Assembly (NCBI GenBank): GCA_937969445.1
Contig: CALBVZ010000097.1
Coordinates: 1-34,980 of the forward strand
DNA length: 34,980 nucleotides
Source: an uncultured Octadecabacter sp.
GTDB taxonomy: Bacteria; Pseudomonadota; Alphaproteobacteria; Rhodobacterales; Rhodobacteraceae
Reading direction: 5' to 3'
The position numbers and the translations under genes are program-made. The notes under the pieces are model-generated. The model was given only the letters and a program-made list of their open reading frames with translations, made no database searches and was not told the origin of the DNA. The stretch's first letter is position 1. Each line of letters begins with the position of its first letter. Positions 25,854-33,383 of the stretch are shown here, piece after piece.

Positions 25854-25988
25854 ATGCTACGAACAATTTCCGTGGGGACACACGTTCAAGTCCAAGGTAT
25901 TTTGGTGAAAACACTTGCGAACGGCCGCCTTGTCGTTTCCGTAGGTGATCGTGAATTTGAAGGCGCACCTGTTACACGCCTGAACTGA
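25854..25988 (+). CDS. Small conserved-looking protein, 44 residues, unknown function
   Basis: Reads MLRTISVGTHVQVQG, then ILVKTLANGRLVVSVGDREF and a short tail to N44. It has no membrane segment or cysteine, and the alternating pattern with glycines suggests a small beta-barrel (OB- or SH3-like); that fold is only a guess. GGGGG lies about seven bases before ATG 25854. The frame opens earlier at 25785, but the extra 23 residues have no good ribosome site. I recall similar 40-50 residue roseobacter proteins starting MLRTISxG, unverified. It lies between mutT and a strong bidirectional terminator. Confidence that it is coding is moderate to good. Confidence 0.65.
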   Translation: MLRTISVGTHVQVQGILVKTLANGRLVVSVGDREFEGAPVTRLN

Positions 25989-26008
25989 GTTACACGACTA
26001 ACAAATGT

Positions 26009-26041
26009 AAAAAGGGGACGCTGTTGCAGCGTCCCCTTTTT
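26009..26041. terminator. Strong bidirectional intrinsic terminator
   Basis: A perfect 15-bp stem (26009-26023 with 26027-26041) and a TTG loop. The stem starts with five A and ends with five T, so it ends transcripts in both directions: the 44-residue gene on the plus strand and infB on the minus strand. Confidence 0.93.
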
Positions 26042-26062
26042 CGTTTCTCGTTTAGTGGCGGA

Positions 26063-28540
26063 TCAAAGGTTCCGCTCAACCTCTTCGCGCTCGAAGATTT
26101 CGATCACATCGTCAGCACGAATGTCTTCGTAGTTCTCAAATGCCATACCGCATTCCTGACCAGACTGGACCTCTTTGACCTCGTCCTTGAAACGCTTGAG
26201 CGTCTTGAGCGTGCCTTCGTGGATAACCACATCGTCACGCAGCAAGCGCACGCCAGCAGAACGACGTGCAACGCCTTCTGTGACCAGACAACCCGCAATC
26301 TTACCGACATTGGAGACCTTAAAGACCTCTTGGATCTTGGCGTAACCGATGAAGTTCTCACGAACTTCGGCAGACAACAGACCAGAAGCGGCCGCTTTCA
26401 CGTCATCCACAAGATCGTAGATGATGGAGTAGTAGCGGATCTCAACGCCCTTTTGGTTCGCTGAGTTACGGGCCGATGCGTTTGCACGCACGTTAAAGCC
26501 AATAACCGGTGCACCAGATGCTTCGGCCAAACCAATGTCGCTTTCCGTAATCGCGCCAACACCTGAATGCAGCACGCGAACACGAACTTCGTCGTTACCG
26601 ATTTTCGCCATCGCCTGAACGATCGCTTCGGTTGAACCTTGCACGTCACCTTTAACAAGGATCGGCAATTCGGAAACGTTTTCGTCCGCCTTAGCGTTCG
26701 CCATCAGCTGATCAAGCGTAACCGCAGCACCCGCCGCAGCGCGTTTTTCTTTCGCAGCATTCGCACGGTATTCCGCGATTTCACGCGCCTGCGCTTCGGT
26801 TTCAGTAACGTTCAAAACGTCACCGGCTTCTGGTGTACCGTTCAGGCCAAGAACCTCAACAGGAACGGACGGACCAGCTTCATTAACGCGCTCACCTTTG
26901 TCGTCGATCAACGCGCGGACTTTGCCCCACTGTTCACCCACAACGAAGATATCGCCACGGCGCAACGTCCCGGTTTCAACCAGAACAGTCGCAACTGGAC
27001 CGCGACCCACATCAAGCTGAGCTTCGATCACAGCACCTTGGGCGGCGCGATCAGGGTTCGCTTTCAATTCAAGCAATTCAGACTGCAACGCAATCGCTTC
27101 GAGCAATTCATCAAGACCTTGGCCAGTAATCGCAGACACTTCAACGTCCTGAACTTCACCAGACATTTTTTCGACGATGACTTCATGCTGAAGCAAGTCT
27201 GTACGCACTTTGTCAGGGTTTGCTGCCGGACGGTCGCATTTGTTAATCGCAACGATCATCGGAACGTTTGCCGCTTTCGCGTGTGCAATCGCTTCGATGG
27301 TTTGCGGCATTACGGCGTCATCCGCCGCGACAACCAGCACAACAATATCCGTAACCTGCGCACCGCGAGCACGCATGGACGTAAACGCAGCGTGGCCTGG
27401 TGTATCGAGGAACGTCAAAACCGCGCCGTTGTCAGTCGTGACTTGATACGCACCGATGTGCTGCGTGATCCCGCCAGCTTCGCCAGCAACGACTTTCGCG
27501 TTACGGATCGCATCCAACAAAGATGTTTTACCATGGTCAACGTGACCCATAATCGTAATGACAGGTGGGCGACCTTTCAGGTCTTTCTCGTCGTCCTCGA
27601 TAACGTTGATAACGTCTTCAACATCAGCGTCAGAAACGCGCACAACTTTGTGGCCGAACTCTTCAACGATTAGTTCCGCTGTATCCGCATCGATCGTCTG
27701 GTTCTGTGTTGCCATGATGCCGTTGGTCATCAGCGCCTTTACGACGTCTGACACTTTTTCGGACATACGGTTCGCCAATTCGGACACAACAATCGCTTCT
27801 GGCAATTGCACGTCACGCATAACCTTCTCGCGCTCAACGCTCTGGCCCATCGCCTTTTGACGGGCACGGTCTTGCTTACGCTTCATCTGCGCCATTGAGC
27901 GATGACGACCACCTTCGCCGCCACGCAGCGCCTGGTTCAACGTCAGTTTACCACCTTTACGGGCGTCGCCTTGGTTCTTGTTCTTGCGAGTATCGCGATC
28001 GTCTTCTTTCTTGCGTGGCGTCGCAGCCGGAGCACCACCACTAGGAGGCGCGCGACGCTGGGCAGGTGCAAGCTCAGGGTCAACAGCGGCAGGAGCAGCC
28101 GCAGCCTGTGCAGCAGCTTCGGCTTCACGCTTTTTGCGCTCTTCCTCGTCCTGCTTTGCTTTTACAGCCTCGTCACGTTCTTTGTCTGCGCGCTCTTTCT
28201 CAGCGATCTCAGCAAGACGACGCTCGCGCTCAGCGGCGCGGGCTTTTTCATCTGCCTCGCGTTTTGCAGCATCTTCAGCTTCGCGTGCTTTCGCAGCCTG
28301 AAGCGCCTTCATCCGGCGCTCCATTTCCACATCGGAAATACCAGCTGGACGCTTGGATGGGTCACCGCCAAGCGGTGTAGAAGAACCGGTTGGCTTTGCC
28401 GCACCAGGTTTGGGGACGACAACGCGTTTGCGCTTCGTCTCAACGACCACGTTCTTGGTGCGCCCGTGGCTGAAGCTTTGCTTCACGCTACCGGGACGTG
28501 GAGTAACACCAAGGGGCTTTTTGCCGTCTGAATCGCTCAT
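26063..28540 (-). CDS. infB: Translation initiation factor IF-2
   Basis: 825 residues. GTPase that brings initiator tRNA to the 30S subunit and promotes subunit joining. The N-terminal third is a long charged linker (about 70-145, mostly K, R, E and A, likely helical). The IF-2N region is at about 235-300, and GTPase motifs follow: G1 GHVDHGKT (332-339), G3 DTPGH (379-383) and G4 NKCD (433-436). The C-terminal domains end [13 protein letters not shown] overlaps the ylxR-type gene stop as ATGA. It is the last gene of the rimP operon here; no rbfA follows, and the bidirectional terminator lies just downstream. A plus-strand frame of 344 codons inside it is a shadow. Confidence 0.99.
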   Translation of the reverse strand: MSDSDGKKPLGVTPRPGSVKQSFSHGRTKNVVVETKRKRVVVPKPGAAKPTGSSTPLGGDPSKRPAGISDVEMERRMKALQAAKAREAEDAAKREADEKARAAERERRLAEIAEKERADKERDEAVKAKQDEEERKKREAEAAAQAAAAPAAVDPELAPAQRRAPPSGGAPAATPRKKEDDRDTRKNKNQGDARKGGKLTLNQALRGGEGGRHRSMAQMKRKQDRARQKAMGQSVEREKVMRDVQLPEAIVVSELANRMSEKVSDVVKALMTNGIMATQNQTIDADTAELIVEEFGHKVVRVSDADVEDVINVIEDDEKDLKGRPPVITIMGHVDHGKTSLLDAIRNAKVVAGEAGGITQHIGAYQVTTDNGAVLTFLDTPGHAAFTSMRARGAQVTDIVVLVVAADDAVMPQTIEAIAHAKAANVPMIVAINKCDRPAANPDKVRTDLLQHEVIVEKMSGEVQDVEVSAITGQGLDELLEAIALQSELLELKANPDRAAQGAVIEAQLDVGRGPVATVLVETGTLRRGDIFVVGEQWGKVRALIDDKGERVNEAGPSVPVEVLGLNGTPEAGDVLNVTETEAQAREIAEYRANAAKEKRAAAGAAVTLDQLMANAKADENVSELPILVKGDVQGSTEAIVQAMAKIGNDEVRVRVLHSGVGAITESDIGLAEASGAPVIGFNVRANASARNSANQKGVEIRYYSIIYDLVDDVKAAASGLLSAEVRENFIGYAKIQEVFKVSNVGKIAGCLVTEGVARRSAGVRLLRDDVVIHEGTLKTLKRFKDEVKEVQSGQECGMAFENYEDIRADDVIEIFEREEVERNL

Positions 28541-29169
28541 GTCGTTTCTATTCCTTCCGTGACGGTGCCTTCACCGCCATCAATCTCGCGCAAGCCTTTC
28601 AGCTTTGCCGCTTCCTCTACTACACGGTTGCTCATTCCGCCAGAGGCGAGGGCAGCGTGTACTGCAGTTTGGCGTCCGAAGGCCAAACCTAACTCTTGTC
28701 CCGTCAGGCACCCAAAATAGCGGGCGCCTTCTGGGGTCCATAATTTCGTCTTGCCGCGCTCCGACCCGTCAGAGGCTTGGAACAAGGCACGGACATTTTC
28801 GCCGCCTGCCAGCCACCCTTTGACCTTTTCGAAACCGGTCACCGCTGATCCGGCTTTGCGGGCCAAGGCGATCAAATCAACCACACGGCGCGCCAACTGG
28901 CGCTCAACTTCGTCGGCCAAATCGTCACGCACCTTTACAGGCGCCTTAGCCGATTTGGAAAACTGCCCCTTACCCGCCTTATCCAACGCGTCACGGGATG
29001 CGGTTACCCACATGCCCCGCCCTGGCAACTTTTCCAGAACGTCAGGGAACACTTCATTATCTGGTCCCACGACAAAACGGACCAACCCCGCCTTCGGCGC
29101 AGTTTCACCGGTGACGATGCACCGGCGTTCTGAGACATCACGGTCTTTGGTACGGCCACCCCGTCCCAT
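28537..29169 (-). CDS. YlxR (DUF448) / L7Ae-like fusion RNA-binding protein
   Basis: 210 residues from ATG 29169 ([17 protein letters not shown]), which starts 23 bases after the nusA stop; the open frame reaches 29265 inside nusA, but that extension is unlike the family. The N-terminal half (about 12-85) is a YlxR domain: [23 protein letters not shown] and LPGRGMWV. The C-terminal half (about 90-175) resembles a ribosomal L7Ae-like fold ([20 protein letters not shown]). This two-domain form is common in alphaproteobacteria between nusA and infB. YlxR proteins have been linked to RNA binding and to RNase P in some bacteria; the role here is inferred. Coupled to infB by ATGA. Confidence 0.88.
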   Translation of the reverse strand: MGRGGRTKDRDVSERRCIVTGETAPKAGLVRFVVGPDNEVFPDVLEKLPGRGMWVTASRDALDKAGKGQFSKSAKAPVKVRDDLADEVERQLARRVVDLIALARKAGSAVTGFEKVKGWLAGGENVRALFQASDGSERGKTKLWTPEGARYFGCLTGQELGLAFGRQTAVHAALASGGMSNRVVEEAAKLKGLREIDGGEGTVTEGIETT

Positions 29170-29191
29170 GCGCAAACCCGGAGGCCTGCGA

Positions 29192-30802
29192 TCAGGCCTC
29201 CTGCTCCTCGGTCTCTTCGACCTCATCAGCTTCGGAACCCAACTCGTCAGGATCAACCCAGCCAAGCATTACGCGCGCTGTCATGATCATGTTTTGCGCA
29301 TCCTCAAGTGTTACTTCGAAAGGCTCAAGTGAACCGTCATCTTTGGAACGCTCACCATCAACAACCGTCCAACCGCCGGCGAGTTCCCAGTCGGCACATG
29401 TTGCGAAGTCTTCAAGCGTTTTCACGCCATCGTTCGCCAGTGCTTCAATCATCTGGGGTGTCAGGCCTTCAAATGCAACAAGGCTGTCCTCGACACCTAG
29501 TGCACGGGCATTTTCCATTGCCTTCGCGTTCTTGGCTTCAATAACGTCCCGGGCACGGGCTTGCAATTCGCTGGCTGTATCCGCGTCAACACCGTCGATG
29601 ACGAGCAGTTCTTCAACTTCAACGTAGGCAACTTCTTCGAGCGTGGTGAAACCCTCAGAGACCAACAGCTGGGCAAAGAACTCGTCCAGATCAAGAGCCT
29701 CAATAAACAGGCCTGTGCGCAGTTCGAATTCCGCCTGACGGCGCTTGGATTCTTCTTCCTCAGTGAGGATGTCGATATCAAGACCAGTCAACTGGGACGC
29801 CAAACGCACGTTCTGGCCACGACGACCAATCGCAAGTGAAAGCTGCTCTTCAGGAACAACAACTTCGATACGTTCAGCTTCTTCGTCGAACACAACCTTG
29901 GACACTTCAGCTGGCTGAAGCGCGTTCACGAGGAACGTTGGCATGTCTTCGTTCCAAGGGATGATGTCGATCTTTTCGCCCTGAAGTTCGTTCACAACAG
30001 CCTGAACGCGTGAGCCACGCATACCAACACAAGCACCAACTGGATCAATGGAACCATCGTAGGAAATCACGGCAATCTTCGCGCGCGAACCTGGGTCACG
30101 TGCAACGGACTTAATTTCGATGATGTTCTCGTAGATTTCTGGAACTTCCATCTTGAACAATTCTGCCATGAACTGCGGATCTGTGCGGCTCAGGAAAATC
30201 TGTGGGCCGCGCTGTTCGCGACGAACTTCTTTGATGAAACAACGGATACGATCGTTCGGGCGATAGCTTTCACGGCCGATTTTTTCGTTGCGGCGCAGAA
30301 TTGCTTCGCCTGTGCCTACATCAACAATAACGTTGCCGTACTCTTCGCGCTTTACCTGTGCGTTGATGATGGTGCCAGCGCGATCTTTGAAGTCTTCGTA
30401 CTGCTTGTCACGTTCAGCTTCGCGAACCTTTTGCAAGATCACCTGCTTAGCGGACTGCGCAGCAATACGGCCCATTTCAACGGGTGGCACTTCTTCGATG
30501 AACTCCTGGCCGATCTCCGGCGCGTCCATGTATTCAGAAGCCTGCTCAACGGTGAATTCAGCCTGATAATTTTCAAGCTCTTCTTCAGCCACAACCGTAC
30601 GAACGCGTGTGAACGTTGCCTTACCGGTCTTGCGGTCGATGTGAACACGGATGTCCATTTCGGACCCGTAGCGGGACTTCGCAGCGCGGGCGAGGGATTC
30701 TTCCATCGCTTCGACGACCAAAATCGGGTCGATCTGCTTTTCGCGGGCCACGGCCTCTGCGGTTTGCAAAAGTTCCAGCTGGTTGGCTGATGTAATCGCC
30801 AT
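29192..30802 (-). CDS. nusA: Transcription termination/antitermination factor NusA
   Basis: 536 residues. Binds RNA polymerase and RNA to modulate pausing, termination and antitermination. In order: N-terminal polymerase-binding domain (1-125), S1 domain (about 135-205), KH1 with GMRGSR (260-265), KH2 with GRRGQN (326-331), then two acidic C-terminal repeats and a tail rich in E and D. The acidic repeats are the extended form found in many proteobacteria. Its ATG shares one base with the rimP stop (TAATG), implying coupled translation. In E. coli NusA represses its own operon through leader termination; a comparable terminator-like leader lies upstream of rimP here. Confidence 0.98.
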   Translation of the reverse strand: MAITSANQLELLQTAEAVAREKQIDPILVVEAMEESLARAAKSRYGSEMDIRVHIDRKTGKATFTRVRTVVAEEELENYQAEFTVEQASEYMDAPEIGQEFIEEVPPVEMGRIAAQSAKQVILQKVREAERDKQYEDFKDRAGTIINAQVKREEYGNVIVDVGTGEAILRRNEKIGRESYRPNDRIRCFIKEVRREQRGPQIFLSRTDPQFMAELFKMEVPEIYENIIEIKSVARDPGSRAKIAVISYDGSIDPVGACVGMRGSRVQAVVNELQGEKIDIIPWNEDMPTFLVNALQPAEVSKVVFDEEAERIEVVVPEEQLSLAIGRRGQNVRLASQLTGLDIDILTEEEESKRRQAEFELRTGLFIEALDLDEFFAQLLVSEGFTTLEEVAYVEVEELLVIDGVDADTASELQARARDVIEAKNAKAMENARALGVEDSLVAFEGLTPQMIEALANDGVKTLEDFATCADWELAGGWTVVDGERSKDDGSLEPFEVTLEDAQNMIMTARVMLGWVDPDELGSEADEVEETEEQEA

Positions 30803-31395
30803 TAGTTCTTCTCCTCGTCAGAGCCGCCTAGCACGGTCTCAACTTCGTCAAATTGTGTCTCATCGATCTGGCCAGCATCTTTGCGGCCTTTCAAAACATC
30901 GCGGATCAACTCATCCGTCAGGACAAGCTTGGCATCTGTCAGCCATTCAAACTTCAAACCGATTGTGACCGGCTGACCCTGATCTTCGATTTCAATCAGG
31001 ACTTCATCACCCTCGGTACCGCGCAACATACCTTTGAAACGGCGACGGCCATCGATCAGTTCTTCTGTTTCGATCTTGGCTTCATTGCCTTCCCATTGGT
31101 CAAAATCCTTCAACCGTGTGAGCGGTCGATCAATACCCGGACTTGAAACTTCGAGCGTGTAAACGTCCGCAATCGGGTCTTCGACGTCGAGCAGCGCGGA
31201 AACAGCAGTGCTGATAACGCCACAATCATCGACCTCAATCGAGCCATCGGGCTTTTGAGCCATGATCTGAAGGATCGATTCTTTACCTGTCATCAAACGC
31301 ACACGCACGACTTCATACCCCAAATCCTCAACGGTTGGGGTGATGATTTCAGTGATGCGGCGATCCATAGCCGCGCGGGCGATCAATTCAGACAT
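30802..31395 (-). CDS. rimP: Ribosome maturation factor RimP
   Basis: 197 residues. Needed for assembly of the 30S subunit. ATG 31395 gives [13 protein letters not shown], the family's usual start, followed by [14 protein letters not shown] (17-30), [21 protein letters not shown] (56-76) and the signature [14 protein letters not shown] (81-94). The C-terminal tail is acidic. It has no clear Shine-Dalgarno (the bases before ATG read CGACAGTACCT), which is odd for the first gene of an operon. An intrinsic terminator hairpin ends 20 bases before the ATG, so expression may depend on read-through. First gene of rimP-nusA-ylxR-infB. Confidence 0.96.
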   Translation of the reverse strand: MSELIARAAMDRRITEIITPTVEDLGYEVVRVRLMTGKESILQIMAQKPDGSIEVDDCGVISTAVSALLDVEDPIADVYTLEVSSPGIDRPLTRLKDFDQWEGNEAKIETEELIDGRRRFKGMLRGTEGDEVLIEIEDQGQPVTIGLKFEWLTDAKLVLTDELIRDVLKGRKDAGQIDETQFDEVETVLGGSDEEKN

Positions 31396-31415
31396 AGGTA
31401 CTGTCGATTAGACAC

Positions 31416-31439
31416 AAAAAAACGGGCGCGCGGCCCGTT
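31416..31439 (-). terminator. Intrinsic terminator/attenuator hairpin in the rimP leader
   Basis: On the minus strand AACGGGC, a 5-base loop CGCGC and GCCCGTT are followed by five more T, giving a seven-T run. The 7-bp stem is perfect. It sits between the predicted promoter (31491-31519) and the rimP ATG with no gene in between, so it would stop rimP operon transcripts unless read through. Confidence 0.75.
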
Positions 31440-31452
31440 GGAATTTCGGTGG

Positions 31453-31475
31453 GCTTCGGGGGTGGAGGCCGAAGC
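31453..31475 (-). other. Upstream leader hairpin before the rimP attenuator
   Basis: On the minus strand GCTTCGG and CCGAAGC pair over 7 bp with a 9-base loop, between the predicted start site and the terminator hairpin. It may be a NusA or other regulatory target; a GGCGC just before it could pair with GCGCC in the terminator, but only over five bases. Confidence 0.5.
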
Positions 31476-31490
31476 GCCGCTGTTGAGATG

Positions 31491-31519
31491 GATATACGGA
31501 TGTTGAGGTGAGTCTGCAA
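31491..31519 (-). promoter_or_regulatory. Candidate sigma-70 promoter of the rimP-nusA-infB operon
   Basis: On the minus strand TTGCAG (31514-31519) and TATATC (31491-31496) are separated by 17 bases. The predicted start near 31484 gives a leader of about 90 bases containing two hairpins, the second an intrinsic terminator. Confidence 0.5.
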
Positions 31520-31597
31520 GGGGCAACGCATTTATGCCGCAAATCCGCCAAATTAGGCCATTAACCAAGCCGTCATTCAAACCTTGAGGAGATAAAA

Positions 31598-31720
31598 ATG
31601 GAAATGTCACTTTTGATCGCCGTTGGCGGTTCTTCGTTCTTGTGCGGCGTTGCGCTTATGTATTTGGTTATGATGCGTACAATGAAAAAGCGTATCGCCG
31701 AAGGCGCAATGCCTTCCTAA
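31598..31720 (+). CDS. Small single-pass membrane protein, 40 residues
   Basis: The frame reads MEMSLLIAVGGSSFLCGVAL, then YLVMMRTMKKRIAEGAMPS. Residues about 4-26 are hydrophobic enough for one membrane helix, and the tail is basic (RTMKKR) and probably cytoplasmic. A near-ideal Shine-Dalgarno GAGGAGA lies six bases before the ATG, and a strong terminator follows the stop by seven bases, so it looks like a complete monocistronic unit. I do not recognise a family. It is divergent from rimP and convergent with the solute-binding protein. Too small for most gene finders. Function unknown. Confidence 0.7.
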   Translation: MEMSLLIAVGGSSFLCGVALMYLVMMRTMKKRIAEGAMPS

Positions 31721-31727
31721 AACGCAA

Positions 31728-31755
31728 AAAGCCCCGCCAAGTTTGGCGGGGCTTT
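31728..31755. terminator. Bidirectional intrinsic terminator between small membrane gene and solute-binding protein gene
   Basis: AAAGCCCCGCC and GGCGGGGCTTT pair over 11 bp with a short AAGTTT loop that can pair further. A's before and T's after the stem allow use by both convergent genes. Confidence 0.9.
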
Positions 31756-31776
31756 CTGTTTTCTAAGACCTAAGTC

Positions 31777-33327
31777 TTATACAACTGACCAACGCTCGGC
31801 CATGCGACCGTTGTCCATCTGCCAAAGGTTACCAACGGTGTCCGGGCTATGGATACGGTTGTTAACTGCCTGAACGTAGTTCGCGAACATCGGGATAAGA
31901 ACGCCACCTTCCTCGCGTAGGATTTCCTGCATTTCGAAATACTGCTCGCGACGCTTGTCGCTGTCCAATTCAGCGCGTGCGCTCAACAGCAGCTCTTGGA
32001 AACGTGCGCTATCGTCGCTGTCCCACTGACTGTCATTCCATGGAACTCCAGCTTCGTAAGCTGTCGCAAACATCCAGTCTTCAGTCGCACGGCCGGACCA
32101 GTAGCAGGCACAGAACGGCTTGTTCAGCCAAACGTTGGACCAGTACCCATCAGACGGTTCTTGAACCACGTTGATGTTGATACCACCCGCTGCTGCCGAT
32201 GACTGGAACAATTGACCCGCATCAACCGCACCTTCAAACGCAGCGTTGGACGCTGAGAAGTCGATGTCGATGGAATCAAGGCCTGCTTGCTGCAAGTAGT
32301 ACTTTGCTTGATCCGGATCGTAGGAAAGCTGTTCCATCTCGGAGTTGTAGTACTGGTTAGCAGGGCCGATTGGCGTGTCGTTACCAACAGCGCCGTGACC
32401 AAGAAGGATCTTGTCGACCATTTCTTGACGGTTGATACCGTACTTCAGCGCCTTACGAACGTTAACGTCGTTATATGGCGCCACGTTTGTCAGCATCGGC
32501 ATGGAATAGTGCTGGTTGCCGGTCACTTCCTGAATGCGCAGTGCCGGGTTCGCCTTAAGCAACGCTTCGGTCTTGAAGTCGATACGGTTAATCGTATCAA
32601 CCTGACCCGTCATCAAAGCGTTCATACGCGCTGTGTTGTCGTTGATGGCGATGTATTCGATCTCATCAAAGAAGCCAGCATTGTCACCTTTGTAGTGATC
32701 AGCGTAACGGCTCGCAGTCATTCGCACACCTGGGTCAAACGATGTGACTTGATACAGACCGGTACCGATACCGTTGGCAATCGCGTCTTCGATCTGCCCA
32801 GCTGGGTACATCAGGATGTGATAGTCGGACATCAGGTAAGGGAAGTCAGCGTTACCAGACGCAAGTACGAACTGAACCTGATGATCAGTAACCTTGGTCA
32901 TCGTCTCAATTGCCTCAACAATTGGCTTAGCTGCAGACTTGGATTCTTCGCCAAGGTGCATCTGCAAGGATGCAATTACATCGTCGGCACCAAAGGACTT
33001 TCCGTTGTGGAACGTCACGCCTTGGCGCAGGTTGAAAGTCCAGGTTTTAGCGTCCGCTGAGGCTTCCCAGTTCTCAGCCAACTCACCCACAAGGGAACCG
33101 TCGGCAGCAACTTCTGTCAGGGAATCAAAAACAGCCCCTTGCGCAGAAGCGATCATGAATATGTCAGAATGAGTGCGGCTGTCCCAGCTATCGGACGTAT
33201 TCGCCCCACCAAGACCAGCGGTCAATTTGCCGCCTCGTGTTTGTGCCTTAATCGGCAAACCAGTCGCTGCGAGTACACCCGCCGCTACACCAGATTGCAG
33301 CAATCCACGTCTGCTAATTCCATACAT
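31777..33327 (-). CDS. Tat-exported oligopeptide/dipeptide-type ABC transporter solute-binding protein
   Basis: 516 residues, the usual size of the SBP_bac_5 (DppA/OppA) family. The N-terminus MYGISRRGLLQSGVAAGVLA has the twin-arginine SRRGLL motif (5-10) and a hydrophobic core, with cleavage near IKA (26-28). The body shows family blocks: LAENWEASADAKTWTFNLRQ and VTFHNGKSFGADDVIASL near residues 90-125, and INRQEMVDKILLGHGAVGND later. The ligand may be a peptide, opine, sugar or nickel complex and cannot be read from sequence. Good Shine-Dalgarno AAGGGAGA before the ATG. It follows the ABC ATPase gene by 56 bases; permeases are probably just beyond the window. Confidence 0.93.
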   Translation of the reverse strand: MYGISRRGLLQSGVAAGVLAATGLPIKAQTRGGKLTAGLGGANTSDSWDSRTHSDIFMIASAQGAVFDSLTEVAADGSLVGELAENWEASADAKTWTFNLRQGVTFHNGKSFGADDVIASLQMHLGEESKSAAKPIVEAIETMTKVTDHQVQFVLASGNADFPYLMSDYHILMYPAGQIEDAIANGIGTGLYQVTSFDPGVRMTASRYADHYKGDNAGFFDEIEYIAINDNTARMNALMTGQVDTINRIDFKTEALLKANPALRIQEVTGNQHYSMPMLTNVAPYNDVNVRKALKYGINRQEMVDKILLGHGAVGNDTPIGPANQYYNSEMEQLSYDPDQAKYYLQQAGLDSIDIDFSASNAAFEGAVDAGQLFQSSAAAGGININVVQEPSDGYWSNVWLNKPFCACYWSGRATEDWMFATAYEAGVPWNDSQWDSDDSARFQELLLSARAELDSDKRREQYFEMQEILREEGGVLIPMFANYVQAVNNRIHSPDTVGNLWQMDNGRMAERWSVV

Positions 33328-33383
33328 ATTTTTATCTCCCTTAGGTTTTTATTATTTTCTGCGCTTACTCTACGTTGATTCGG

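Noticed and set aside
26639-27673. 344-codon plus-strand open frame inside infB
   Set aside because: Antisense to conserved GTPase-domain codons, low-complexity R/N/F-rich translation, no ribosome site; a shadow frame.
31440-31597. Initiator tRNA (metY) expected before rimP by analogy with E. coli
   Set aside because: Neither strand shows a cloverleaf, a CAT anticodon arm in context or a GGTTCAAATCC-type T-arm.
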